Under the pieces are notes generated by a model that had not been told where the DNA came from, did no database searches, and worked only from the letters and a program-made list of their open reading frames with translations. A program made the position numbers and the translations under genes. From Comamonadaceae bacterium (lineage in GTDB: Bacteria; Pseudomonadota; Gammaproteobacteria; Burkholderiales; Burkholderiaceae_C), in the NCBI GenBank assembly GCA_947485165.1, contig CANKRG010000015.1:1-39515 (forward strand): 39,515 nt of DNA, given 5' to 3'. Below, piece after piece: positions 16,041-24,325 of the stretch. Each line of letters starts with the position of its first letter. The stretch's first letter is position 1.

Positions 16041-18110
16041 ATGACTATGACCAATCCACTCCTCCCCAATTTTAAAAATGTGACCGATGAAGCGACTTCA
16101 TTGGCGCTATTTGACCAAATCAAGCCCGAACACGTCGCGCCAGCGATCAACGCACTCTTGGCAGACGCTCAAAAGGCACTCGACACGGTCACTGCAGACG
16201 GTTTTCCGGCTAATTGGCTTGAAATCTCCAAGGTTTTGGACGTCGCCACCGAAAAACTAGGCCGTGCTTGGGGTGCCGTGAGTCATCTGAACAGCGTGGC
16301 GGACAACCCAGAGTTGCGTGCGGCCTACAACGAGTCGCTCCCCGTCATCACCGAGTTTTACACCGCGCTGGGAGCCGACGAGCAGCTTTACGCCAAATAC
16401 AAAGCGATTGACACCAAAACGCTGAACGCTGAGCAGCTGCAGGCGCACAAATACGCTGTACGCAACTTCGTGTTGAGCGGCGCGGAGCTGCAAGGCGATG
16501 CCAAAGAACGTTTTGCCGAGATTCAAGCCCGCCAAGCCGAGCTGAGCCAAAAATTCAGCGAAAACGCCTTGGATGCGACCGAAGCTTTTGTCTACTACGC
16601 CAATCTTGACGAATTGGATGGCGTGCCCGAAGACGTGTTGCACACTGCCAAAGCCGCTGCAGCCAAGGAGGGCAAGGATAAGCAATACAAACTCACCCTG
16701 AAAATGCCCTGCTACCTACCGGTGATGCAATTCGCCACCAGCAGCGCCCTGCGCGAGGTGTTGTACAAAGCCAATTCCACCAAAGCCTCTGACCAAGCAA
16801 CTTTCCCGACGGCTGAAGAAGCCAAGAAATTCGACAACTCCGCCAATATCGTTGAAATTTTGGCGCTGCGCCACGAAGAAGCGGTGTTGTTGGGCTTCAA
16901 CAACTACGCCGAAGCGTCGATAGCCACCAAAATGGCGAACTCGCCAACCGAAGTCATCACCTTTTTACGTGATTTAGGCCAACGCGCCCGCTCTTTTGCC
17001 GAAAAAGACCTGGCTGACATGCGCACTTTTGCCGAAGAGCACCTGAATTTGACGAACCCGCAACCTTGGGATTGGCCTTACATTGGCGAAAAACTCAAAG
17101 AAGCGCGTTATTCGTTCAGCGAGCTAGAAGTGAAACAATATTTCACCGCACCCAAGGTGTTGGCGGGTTTGTTCAAAATCGTAGAAACCCTGTTTGACGT
17201 GTCCATTCGTGAAGACAAAGCACCGGTTTGGAACGACAGCGTCAAGTTTTATCGCATCGAGCGAGCTTCCAAGCTCGTCGGTCAATTCTATTTAGATCCC
17301 AACGCCCGCACCGGCAAACGCGGCGGCGCGTGGATGGACGATGTCCGCGCCCGCTGGCTGCGCCCAGATACCGGCGTGCTGCAAACCCCAGTTGCCCACT
17401 TGGTTTGTAACTTTGCCGATGGCGTGGATGGCAAACCGGCTTTGCTGACACACGACGACGTCACCACCCTCTTCCACGAATGCGGCCACGGCCTGCAGCA
17501 CATGCTGACCACCGTTAACGAACGTGATGTCTCCGGCATCAGCGGCGTGGAGTGGGATGCAGTCGAGCTGCCTAGCCAGTTCATGGAAAACTTCTGCTGG
17601 GAGTGGGATGTGCTGAAACACATGACCGCCCATGTCGATACCGGCGAGTCGTTACCACAAGTACTGTTCGACAAAATGACGGCTGCAAAAAACTTCCAGA
17701 GTGGTCTGCAAACGCTGCGTCAAATCGAGTTTTCGCTGTTCGATATGCTCTTGCATACAGAAAAAAAACCCGATTTCATGGCGCTGCAGGCGCAGGTTCG
17801 CAAAGAAGTCGCCTTGCTCCAACCTCCCGCCTACAGCCGAACCGCCCACACCTTCAGCCACATCTTTGCAGGCGGCTACGCTGCGGGCTACTACAGTTAC
17901 AAGTGGGCAGAAGTGCTCAGCGCCGATGCCTATGCCGCCTTTGAAGAAGCGAGATTAACCGGTGACGTGGATGGCACACAAACCGGTCGCAAATACCGCG
18001 AAGCGATTTTGGAATCAGGTGGCAGCCGTTCCGCGATGGATTCGTTCAAAGCTTTCCGTGGCAGAGAACCCCTGCTTGACGCCTTGCTACGCCACCAAGG
18101 CATGGCATAA
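16041..18110 (+). CDS. prlC: oligopeptidase A (M3 family zinc metallopeptidase)
   Basis: A 689-residue cytosolic oligopeptidase that degrades short peptides, including cleaved signal peptides. The zinc motif HExxH is His479-Glu480-Cys-Gly-His483, with the third ligand Glu in the following SGVEWDAVELPSQFMEN segment. The length is typical (E. coli 680). It begins 36 bp after folD with ATG-ACT-ATG and no clear ribosome binding site, so either ATG may be used. Dcp is excluded by the ELPSQFMENFCWE sequence typical of PrlC. Confidence 0.95.
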   Translation: MTMTNPLLPNFKNVTDEATSLALFDQIKPEHVAPAINALLADAQKALDTVTADGFPANWLEISKVLDVATEKLGRAWGAVSHLNSVADNPELRAAYNESLPVITEFYTALGADEQLYAKYKAIDTKTLNAEQLQAHKYAVRNFVLSGAELQGDAKERFAEIQARQAELSQKFSENALDATEAFVYYANLDELDGVPEDVLHTAKAAAAKEGKDKQYKLTLKMPCYLPVMQFATSSALREVLYKANSTKASDQATFPTAEEAKKFDNSANIVEILALRHEEAVLLGFNNYAEASIATKMANSPTEVITFLRDLGQRARSFAEKDLADMRTFAEEHLNLTNPQPWDWPYIGEKLKEARYSFSELEVKQYFTAPKVLAGLFKIVETLFDVSIREDKAPVWNDSVKFYRIERASKLVGQFYLDPNARTGKRGGAWMDDVRARWLRPDTGVLQTPVAHLVCNFADGVDGKPALLTHDDVTTLFHECGHGLQHMLTTVNERDVSGISGVEWDAVELPSQFMENFCWEWDVLKHMTAHVDTGESLPQVLFDKMTAAKNFQSGLQTLRQIEFSLFDMLLHTEKKPDFMALQAQVRKEVALLQPPAYSRTAHTFSHIFAGGYAAGYYSYKWAEVLSADAYAAFEEARLTGDVDGTQTGRKYREAILESGGSRSAMDSFKAFRGREPLLDALLRHQGMA

Positions 18111-18128
18111 AATCATTTCTTGAACCAG

Positions 18129-18371
18129 ATGCATTCACCACGTCGCTTACTAGGCCAAAGTAAAAACTTAAATATTGCTGCGAAAATAATAGCAGTTTTG
18201 GCAATAATCGCGCCGGCTAGTGGCCTATTACATGCTCAACAGGTGTATAAAAGCGTGGATAAAAACGGCCGAGTGACTTACTCAGAAGTACCCCCGCTGC
18301 CAGGCCCTGGCGACAAGTTGACCGGTGATTCAGCGGCTAACGTGGCACTGCCTACTCCCTGCAGCAAGTAG
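18129..18371 (+). CDS. small secreted DUF4124-like protein
   Basis: An 80-residue protein (83 if TTG at 18120 is used) beginning 18 bp after prlC. The N-terminal segment holds a hydrophobic stretch (IIAVLAIIAPASGLLHAQ) that looks like a signal peptide cleaved after LHA. The mature part QQVYKSVDKNGRVTYSEVPP matches the start of DUF4124 (VYKW-D-G-VTYSD-PP). Function is unknown; such proteins are periplasmic or lipoprotein-like. The DNA coding for the hydrophobic core (18177-18223) aligns gap-free with repeat family B. Confidence 0.72.
   Translation: MHSPRRLLGQSKNLNIAAKIIAVLAIIAPASGLLHAQQVYKSVDKNGRVTYSEVPPLPGPGDKLTGDSAANVALPTPCSK
18177..18223 (+). repeat. diverged family B-like copy forming the signal-peptide region
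   Basis: The 47 bp align end to end with the family B consensus at roughly 33 of 47 positions by eye: GCT, TAATAGCA, GGCAATA, CGCCGGCTAG, GG. It is in frame with the small secreted protein and encodes AAKIIAVLAIIAPASG. Chance resemblance cannot be excluded. Confidence 0.45.
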
Positions 18372-18470
18372 TCTGGACTTCCCACGCAACGGTTGACACA
18401 TCCTGGCCTCAAATCGGGTCAACTCCACAATGCGGGCTAACGTTTGACTTGGCGTTGGGCGTTGCCGCCA

Positions 18471-19154
18471 CTACCGAGGCACCCAGCCACCACACACGGG
18501 GAAGACTTGGCCGACAAAACAACCAGCTGGCTCGCTGCAGAGATAGGCTGCGAACTCGGCATCTTCCTTCGCGCCGACGAGACGCCCCAAGGGAACCTCT
18601 CGTTTCAAGCGTTCTTGGAAGCGCGGATTGGCCTGCACCTCAGCGGGGAAGTAAGTCACGTTGTCGACGAAGTTCTGCGCGATGGCATTCACTTGGACAT
18701 TGTGGATGGCGACTTCCACGCCGACGGCTTGAACGTACGCGAGTTGCGCACCACGAGCGGCGCTGTAGGTCGATGCGCGCTTCATGCCGCGCAGCGCTGA
18801 CGCACTACCCATGACAAGGATCTTGCCGGCACGCCGTTCGATCATCGCAGGCAGAACGGCCTGGAACAACCGCGGAAGTGGATGTACAAGGGCCTCGAAT
18901 GTGTCGTTCCACTCTTCTTCAGACACCAGCGTCACCTCGGTCGTTGGCGCCGGAATGGCCAAATTGACAACGAGAATATCGACGCGTTCAGCGGCCGCGA
19001 CCAGGGAGGCTACCGCGCCAGCGCTCAGCAACGGCTCTGTGCTTGCGATGACGGTGGCGCCATGCAAAGCGAAAACCTCGCACAGGGCAGGGCCCATGAA
19101 CGCGTGCGCATGGGTGATGAGAACGCGCTTGTCTTGAAGGCTGTGAGTCTGCAT
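18471..19154 (-). CDS. halohydrin dehalogenase (haloalcohol dehalogenase, SDR-related)
   Basis: A 227-residue protein with the short-chain dehydrogenase fold but the altered motifs that define halohydrin dehalogenases. The cofactor glycine motif is replaced by T-x4-F-x-G (Thr14, Phe19, Gly21: THAHAFMG), and the catalytic set is S-x12-Y-x3-R (Ser117, Tyr130, Arg134: YSAARGA), with Arg in place of the dehydrogenase Lys. The C-terminal part NVTYFPAEVQANPRFQERL and VPLGRL also resembles known HheA-type enzymes. Members convert vicinal haloalcohols to epoxides plus halide, without NAD(P)H, and also open epoxides with azide, cyanide or nitrite. AGGAG lies before the ATG at 19154. It follows the 113-residue gene by 25 bp on the same strand. 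The native substrate is unknown, and no haloalkane dehalogenase or epoxide hydrolase is adjacent. Confidence 0.9.
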   Translation of the reverse strand: MQTHSLQDKRVLITHAHAFMGPALCEVFALHGATVIASTEPLLSAGAVASLVAAAERVDILVVNLAIPAPTTEVTLVSEEEWNDTFEALVHPLPRLFQAVLPAMIERRAGKILVMGSASALRGMKRASTYSAARGAQLAYVQAVGVEVAIHNVQVNAIAQNFVDNVTYFPAEVQANPRFQERLKREVPLGRLVGAKEDAEFAAYLCSEPAGCFVGQVFPVCGGWVPR

Positions 19155-19179
19155 GTATGCTCCTGGCTTAATTGAGTGG

Positions 19180-19521
19180 TCAGCGCACCAACATTGGCAC
19201 TATGGCCACCATGAGAGACAGGATTGAAATTGAAATGGCGGCAATGACCAGTCTTCGCGCCTTCTCCCGCTCGGCGGCAGCATTCAATTCTGCCTGATTT
19301 AATGCGGTGACAACCTGCTTGAGTTGGGCGGCAAGCTCTTTGATCTGCTCTGTGTTACTTGAGGATGCCGCTTGAAGTTCGGAGATCAGCTGATTGATCA
19401 GATCTGTTTGACTTGGCAGTGACTCAACATTCTTTCGAGTAAACAGTGGCTTCGCCACGCCAACTATGGTGTCGAGGTTGGCAAGAACTAGTTTACCGGC
19501 TGCTAACCACGTCACTGCCAT
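19180..19521 (-). CDS. coiled-coil, tail-anchored membrane protein (113 aa), unknown function
   Basis: A 113-residue protein with a weakly hydrophobic N-terminus, a helical charged/Gln-rich middle (about 36-88, ELQAASSSNTEQIKELAAQL) consistent with a coiled coil, and a C-terminal transmembrane segment (about 91-112, RLVIAAISISILSLMVAIVP). GAGG lies seven to ten bases before the ATG. It is probably cotranscribed with the dehalogenase 25 bp downstream. I do not recognise a family, and its relevance to the enzyme is unclear. Confidence 0.65.
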   Translation of the reverse strand: MAVTWLAAGKLVLANLDTIVGVAKPLFTRKNVESLPSQTDLINQLISELQAASSSNTEQIKELAAQLKQVVTALNQAELNAAAEREKARRLVIAAISISILSLMVAIVPMLVR

Positions 19522-19734
19522 AGAAGACCTCTAAGTTAATGGCTTACAGCCGGTTTACAGTTTGAATGATCAGTCATAACAACTCCAGGAAAACCAGCAT
19601 ACCGACTTTTACGTCAACCCTGCTGTTGGATCAATTACGTGAACAAATTCGCTAACCAGCACTATAGCCTACGAACGCAGGAGGCTTACATGTATTGGGT
19701 GACACGTTTTAATAAAACACAATACCGACAATAA

Positions 19735-19770
19735 ATAATATAGCTTATTAGGCAACAAATACGCCGGCTA
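19735..19770 (+). repeat. repeat family B, 5'-shortened copy
   Basis: Shows TAATATAGC, then TTAGGCAACAAATACG and CCGGCTA just downstream of the rpiA stop. The left GCTAT arm is missing. The rest of the 261-bp gap (19522-19782) contains no gene I can support. Confidence 0.7.
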
Positions 19771-19782
19771 TCGTCACTTTAT

Positions 19783-20454
19783 CTAAAATTTAAGCGTCTG
19801 CACACCCGTTGACGTCCCCAACAAACAAATATGCGCTTTCTGGTGCGCAAACACACCTACCGTCACCACGCCTGGCCATTGGTTCACAGAAGATTCAAAC
19901 GTCAGCGGGTCGGTGATTTTTAGGTTCAGCACGTCCACAATGTGCTGACCGTTGTCGGTCACTAGGGGTTGTCCATCTTTTTGACGCACGCTGCACACCC
20001 CGCCCATCGCGGCAAACTGCTGCATGACGCGCTTGGTCGCCATGGGGATGACTTCTACGGGCAGCGGAAACGCCCCCAGCGTGTCGACCAGCTTGCTTTC
20101 GTCGGCAATGCAGACGAATCGCTTGGACAGCGCGGCCACAATCTTCTCGCGCGTCAGCGCCGCGCCGCCGCCTTTGACCATGTAACCCGCGTGGTCGATT
20201 TCGTCCGCACCGTCGATGTAAACGGCCAGCTCGGTGACGTCATTGGCGTCAAACACTGGAATGCCCAGTGCTTTGAGACGCTCGGTGCTCGCCACCGAGC
20301 TGGACACTGCGCCTTGGATCGTACCCTTGATGGTCGCCAGCGCGTCGATGAACTTGTTCACCGTCGAGCCTGTGCCAACGCCGACAATCTCACCCGCCAC
20401 CACGTATTGCAAAGCGGCTTGGCCGACCAGTGTTTTGAGTTCGTCTTGGGTCAT
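19783..20454 (-). CDS. rpiA: ribose-5-phosphate isomerase A
   Basis: A 223-residue cytosolic enzyme interconverting ribose-5-phosphate and ribulose-5-phosphate in the pentose phosphate pathway. Family motifs are present: [16 protein letters not shown] (phosphate loop), [23 protein letters not shown] (catalytic Asp) and [16 protein letters not shown] (catalytic Glu/Lys region). The start at 20454 (MTQDELK) gives the normal length. An in-frame extension to 20526 would be coded by the REP element and is unlikely to be used. No strong ribosome binding site is visible. Divergent from pyrD. Confidence 0.95.
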   Translation of the reverse strand: MTQDELKTLVGQAALQYVVAGEIVGVGTGSTVNKFIDALATIKGTIQGAVSSSVASTERLKALGIPVFDANDVTELAVYIDGADEIDHAGYMVKGGGAALTREKIVAALSKRFVCIADESKLVDTLGAFPLPVEVIPMATKRVMQQFAAMGGVCSVRQKDGQPLVTDNGQHIVDVLNLKITDPLTFESSVNQWPGVVTVGVFAHQKAHICLLGTSTGVQTLKF

Positions 20455-20495
20455 GGGAAAACTTTCTGAGAAAATAGGATAAATGCAATCAAAAT

Positions 20496-20555
20496 CCGTT
20501 CGCCCTGAGCTTGTCGAAGGGTTCATGAAGACTTCGACAGGCTCAGTCCGAACGG
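20496..20555. repeat. REP family A copy between rpiA and pyrD
   Basis: A 60-bp palindrome (CCGTTCG...CGAACGG) in the 160-bp divergent promoter region, 42 bases upstream of the rpiA start and 60 bases upstream of pyrD. It may limit where the promoters can lie. Confidence 0.9.
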
Positions 20556-20614
20556 GGTAGTGTTAAGTGTAAACCTCGGAATCTGCAACAGCAAACAATA
20601 ACTTCTATTATCCA

Positions 20615-21679
20615 ATGTCCTTACTCCCCTACGCCCTCGCCCGCCCCTTTTTATTTGGGCTTGACGCCGAAACCGCCCATGACATCACCATGGCGGGCTT
20701 GACCGCCACGCAGGGCACGCTGCTGACTTGGGCGTATTGCAACGGCCGTGTAGATGACCCCATCACCCTCGCCGGCCTGATATTTCCCAACCGCGTCGGC
20801 ATGGCCGCAGGGCTGGATAAAAACGCCCGCGCCATTGACGGCCTGGGCGCGATGGGTTTTGGCTTTGTTGAAGTCGGCACCGTTACCCCGCTGGCGCAGT
20901 CCGGCAACCCCAAACCCCGCATGTTCCGCCTGCCAACCGCCAATGCGCTGATCAACCGCCTGGGCTTTAACAACGAAGGCTTGGATGCGTTCCTCGCCAA
21001 CGTCCAAAAAGCCAAATTCCGTAGCATCAATTCTGCCAATCCCATGCTTTTGGGCCTGAACATCGGCAAAAACGCCGCCACTCCGATTGAAAATGCCACC
21101 GACGACTACCTGATCTGCCTGCGCGGCGTCTACCCCCACGCCGACTATGTGACCATCAACATCTCCAGCCCAAACACCAAAAATCTGCGCGCGCTGCAAA
21201 GCGACGAAGCTTTGGACGCGCTTTTGGGTTCAATAGCCGCTGAACGTGCCGTTTTGAAGCAACAACACGGCAAAACCGTCCCCATCTTCGTCAAAATCGC
21301 CCCTGATCTGGACGAATCGCAAGTAGAAGTCATCGCTTTAACCCTGAAAAAGCACGGCATGGACGGCGTTATTGCAACCAACACCACCCTCAGCCGAGAA
21401 GCCGTTAAAGGCCTCCCCCACAGCGACGAAGCCGGCGGCCTGAGCGGTGCCCCCGTTCTACAAGCCAGCAACCAGGTCATCCGCCAACTCCGCGCCGCCC
21501 TCGGCAAAGACTTCCCCATCATCGGGGTAGGCGGCGTGATGAGCGCGGCAGACGCTGTCAGCAAAATCGAAGCGGGTGCGGATGTGGTGCAAATCTACAC
21601 TGGGCTGATCTACAAAGGGCCGGATTTGGTGAAGGATGCGGCGCTGGCGATTAGAAACGGCTGTAAACGCAGAACTTGA
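20615..21679 (+). CDS. pyrD: dihydroorotate dehydrogenase (quinone), class 2
   Basis: A 354-residue membrane-associated flavoenzyme oxidising dihydroorotate to orotate with quinone, in pyrimidine synthesis. An N-terminal helix for membrane association ([12 protein letters not shown]), the FMN-barrel segments [19 protein letters not shown] and [18 protein letters not shown], the catalytic serine region [11 protein letters not shown] (182-192), and the C-terminal [12 protein letters not shown] and [10 protein letters not shown] are all present. The length matches class 2 enzymes. No Shine-Dalgarno is evident; the start is chosen by family length. Confidence 0.96.
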   Translation: MSLLPYALARPFLFGLDAETAHDITMAGLTATQGTLLTWAYCNGRVDDPITLAGLIFPNRVGMAAGLDKNARAIDGLGAMGFGFVEVGTVTPLAQSGNPKPRMFRLPTANALINRLGFNNEGLDAFLANVQKAKFRSINSANPMLLGLNIGKNAATPIENATDDYLICLRGVYPHADYVTINISSPNTKNLRALQSDEALDALLGSIAAERAVLKQQHGKTVPIFVKIAPDLDESQVEVIALTLKKHGMDGVIATNTTLSREAVKGLPHSDEAGGLSGAPVLQASNQVIRQLRAALGKDFPIIGVGGVMSAADAVSKIEAGADVVQIYTGLIYKGPDLVKDAALAIRNGCKRRT

Positions 21680-21701
21680 AGGATTAAGGACTTAAATATG
21701 A

Positions 21702-21747
21702 CTCTAGCCGGCATATTTGTTGTTTAAGGTGCTATTAAAAATATAGC
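21702..21747 (-). repeat. repeat family B, complete copy downstream of pyrD
   Basis: On the minus strand: AGCTATATTTTTAATAGCAC, followed by CTTAAACAACAAATATG and CCGGCTAGAG. Its outer end touches the stop codon of a minus-strand ORF remnant (21747-21941). Confidence 0.85.
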
Positions 21748-21941
21748 TACATTGTGCGGAGCCGAGTTAATACCTGTGCGTCATCAATAACTTCAGACAA
21801 ATAAGCTTCCCATATTCCGTGAGTATGGGAAGTCATATTTTCAGGATGCATTATTACTGTCACGCCTCCAGACATTTGGCTATGAAAATAATTGAATGTG
21901 TTGTCGACTAGATTGACACCCTTTGTATGTTTGAGATAAAA
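21747..21941 (-). pseudogene. possible C-terminal gene remnant (about 64 codons)
   Basis: An open minus-strand frame with no start at its head except an internal ATG at 21875. It reads HTKGVNLVDNTFNYFHSQMS, then GGVTVIMHPENMTSHTHGIW and EAYLSEVIDDAQVLTRLRTM to the stop. The composition looks like a genuine protein tail, but I cannot name the family; the VIMHPE segment loosely recalls polysaccharide-deacetylase-like ends. It may be the leftover of a gene lost between pyrD and the copper operon. Confidence 0.35.
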
Positions 21942-21976
21942 CTAACAAGTGCTAATGGTAAATTAGCATTTGTTAG
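21942..21976. other. strong inverted repeat upstream of the copper operon
   Basis: Arms CTAACAAGTGCTAA and TTAGCATTTGTTAG (14 bases, one mismatch) around a 7-base loop, about 150 bp before the first copper-operon gene. There is no T-run, so it is not a typical terminator; an operator or an element end is possible. The rest of the 443-bp gap (21680-22122) holds the family B copy, the ORF remnant, a second hairpin at 21806-21832, and no further gene. Confidence 0.5.
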
Positions 21977-22122
21977 ACGTAGAATTTGGGGAAATGACTA
22001 AAAAGTAGGCAAGCACCAAAACAAACACTTAGTTTGTATTGTCAAAACGAAACGAGTGGCAAAATTAGATTTACGCACGCGCCCATCTGGAACTTTTTTC
22101 AAATCGAGCTATCATCTACAGC

Positions 22123-22494
22123 ATGCGTCGCTTCATCTTCATATTTATGCTTGCACTACTCCCGCTGCAGGGCTGGACTAGCGTAGCTATGTCGACTGAG
22201 ATGGCTAGTATGCAACTTGCAAGTACGCAGTCGCACAGCACTGCTGCATCCATGGAAATGTCGCCTGAGTGCGCTTTACGCATGAGTGCAGCAAAATCTC
22301 AAGATACAGATAACAGCGATGCGTCAAACCAAGTGTGCTCAGACTGCCAAGCCTGTCACCTCCTTGCAGTGGCTGAACTTTTGCAAACTGTCAGCAAAGC
22401 GACTTTCAGCGCTTCCTTTGAGCGGTCTGCACGGCATTACTTTGCCAGTGCTGATTTGCAGCTCAGTCAAAAACCACCGATTCTCTGCGCTTAA
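22123..22494 (+). CDS. CzcI-like periplasmic protein of metal-efflux operons
   Basis: A 123-residue exported protein. It begins MRRFIFIFMLALLPLQGW, a signal peptide very like those of CzcI and related proteins that open RND metal-efflux operons in Burkholderiales. The mature part is Met-, Ser- and His-containing, has the cysteine cluster CSDCQACHL (about 91-99), and ends with a YFASADLQLSQKPP tail. Methionines and cysteines would suit Cu(I)/Ag(I) contact, but no mechanism is established for this family. It is the first gene of the plus-strand efflux operon. Confidence 0.6.
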   Translation: MRRFIFIFMLALLPLQGWTSVAMSTEMASMQLASTQSHSTAASMEMSPECALRMSAAKSQDTDNSDASNQVCSDCQACHLLAVAELLQTVSKATFSASFERSARHYFASADLQLSQKPPILCA

Positions 22495-22657
22495 AGCCCA
22501 AACTCCGTCTGTACTTTGTCGTGGACGGTGACTTCTGGGCAATGCGAGCTTTCTGCATCTGCACATGAGGCCTGTTGCCTTCGCCATTGAAATTGGCGAA
22601 CGCATAGACGGTTTTTTCATGCTGCGCATTAAAACCTTTAAATCAGAAATACACATC

Positions 22658-22945
22658 ATGAAAAAACTATTTTTACTAGCCTTTCCCTTATTGTTTATCG
22701 CCGCTTGCGCCCAGGCTGCGTTGCCCGTCACGAATGCGGAAATTCGCAAAATTGATGTGACTACTAAAACCGTCACGTTAAAGCACGAGGACATTAAAAA
22801 CCTAGGCATGATGGCAATGACCATGTCGTTCCCTGTCAAAGAGGGGGTTGCATTGGACAAACTGAAGGCCGGTGACAAGGTTAAATTCACAGCGGACATG
22901 GTCAAAAGCACCATGACTGTGATGTCCATTGAGTTGCTCAAGTAA
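22658..22945 (+). CDS. cusF: CusF-like periplasmic copper chaperone
   Basis: A 95-residue exported protein (signal peptide MKKLFLLAFPLLFIAACAQA) with a CusF OB-fold: KHEDIKNLGMMAMTMSFPV, then LDKLKAGDKVKFTADM. The ligand pattern keeps His and the two Met of MTM, but the tryptophan that caps Cu(I) in E. coli CusF (W44, in LGWPAMTM) is Met here. CusF delivers Cu(I)/Ag(I) to CusB in the tripartite pump. The start at 22658 is chosen over an upstream in-frame one because it begins at the signal peptide; no strong ribosome binding site is visible. Confidence 0.85.
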   Translation: MKKLFLLAFPLLFIAACAQAALPVTNAEIRKIDVTTKTVTLKHEDIKNLGMMAMTMSFPVKEGVALDKLKAGDKVKFTADMVKSTMTVMSIELLK

Positions 22946-23032
22946 AAACTACACCGTACCAACTATGACAAGCCATTAAGTTGGTCTGGCATGGTTGTAT
23001 GGGGTAGTTTGCTTTGTTTATAGGGAGCTCTT

Positions 23033-24325
23033 ATGAAAATCAAACATACTGTCGCGGTGCTGGGCATAGTCATCGCGCTTCCACTGGTTGCCTATGCGCA
23101 AGCACCCTTGTCTATAGAAAAGGCGCAAGCACTAGCCATACAGCGCTCGACACTACTTGTCGCGCACGAGGCTGCGAGCAAAGTTGCCCGAGATATGGGT
23201 GTTGCAGTTGGACAACTGCCCGACCCAATTTTGAAGCTGGGTATCAACAACTTACCTATTGACGGTGCAGATCGCTTTAACTTGACGCGTGACTTCATGA
23301 CCATGCGTTCCGTAGGCGTGATGCAAGAATTCACCCGCGAAGACAAGCGAAAAGCTCGCAGCAATCGGTTTGAAAGAGAAGTTGAGTTGGTGAATGCAAA
23401 CCGTAACCTCACGGTAAACAATCTACAGCGTAGTACGGCTATGGCGTGGTTAGACCGCTATTACCAAGAACGGATATTAGAAGTATTGGTACGCCAGCGT
23501 GATGAAGCCAAACTACAAATCGAAACCTCTGATGCCGCCTACCGGGGTGGGCGTGGTTCACTCAACGATGCATTTGCAGCCCGCACAGCGGTGGTTCAGA
23601 TCGAAGACCGTATGGCGATGGTGGCGCTGCAAGTAGGTACATCTCAAATTCAACTGAACCGCTGGGTTGGCGATGCGGGAGTCTACGTTTTAGACGCGCT
23701 CCCGTTGATGGATCGTGTGCCTTTCAGCGAAGACCACTTGGACGCACAGTTGTTACATCACCCCCAAATAGCAGTCATGCAAAGCCAAGAAGTTGTTGCA
23801 CAGGCGGATGCCAATGTGGCACTTGCCAACAAACATGCGGATTGGACGGTTGAGATCATGCTCAACCAACGTGGGTCGGCTTACTCAAATATGGTCTCTA
23901 TCAACGCCTCCATACCCTGGCAGTGGGATCCAAAAAACCGTCAAGATCGTGAAATGAGTGCCAAGCTGGCAACTGTTGAGCAGCTTCGCGCTGAGCGTGC
24001 AGATGCCATCCGTAACCACATCGCAGAAATACGTGTCATGTTGCGAGAGTGGCGTGGCAATCAGGCTCGCCTGCGCAAATACGACGACACCATTTTGCCA
24101 TTAGCCAAAGAGCGCACCCGTGCCGCGCTTGCCGCCTACCGTGGTGGTGGTGCAGCAGCCAGCACACTTAGCAATGTATTGGAGTCACGTCGCATGGATG
24201 TAGATGTCCAGCTAGAGCGTTTGCGCTTGGAGATGGAAACCGCTCGTTTGTGGGCACAACTCAATTATCAAAACACAATTATCAGTGGTGAGTCAACACC
24301 ACAGCCAAACAAGGAGCTGAAATGA
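23033..24325 (+). CDS. cusC: TolC-family outer-membrane channel of the copper efflux pump (CusC-like)
   Basis: A 430-residue outer-membrane efflux protein with a signal peptide ending AYAQA and two TolC-type helical repeats (for example SIEKAQALAIQRSTLLVAHE and the second-half RNHIAEIRVMLREWRGNQ). GGGAG lies about seven bases before the ATG. It gives the exit duct for the CusA pump. The stop overlaps the cusB start by four bases (ATGA). The lipobox usual in E. coli CusC is absent. Confidence 0.87.
   Translation: MKIKHTVAVLGIVIALPLVAYAQAPLSIEKAQALAIQRSTLLVAHEAASKVARDMGVAVGQLPDPILKLGINNLPIDGADRFNLTRDFMTMRSVGVMQEFTREDKRKARSNRFEREVELVNANRNLTVNNLQRSTAMAWLDRYYQERILEVLVRQRDEAKLQIETSDAAYRGGRGSLNDAFAARTAVVQIEDRMAMVALQVGTSQIQLNRWVGDAGVYVLDALPLMDRVPFSEDHLDAQLLHHPQIAVMQSQEVVAQADANVALANKHADWTVEIMLNQRGSAYSNMVSINASIPWQWDPKNRQDREMSAKLATVEQLRAERADAIRNHIAEIRVMLREWRGNQARLRKYDDTILPLAKERTRAALAAYRGGGAAASTLSNVLESRRMDVDVQLERLRLEMETARLWAQLNYQNTIISGESTPQPNKELK

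Noticed and set aside
22585-22605. Small hairpin TTCGCCA-N7-TGGCGAA before cusF
   Set aside because: Seven-base stem without a T-run; too weak to call a terminator or operator.
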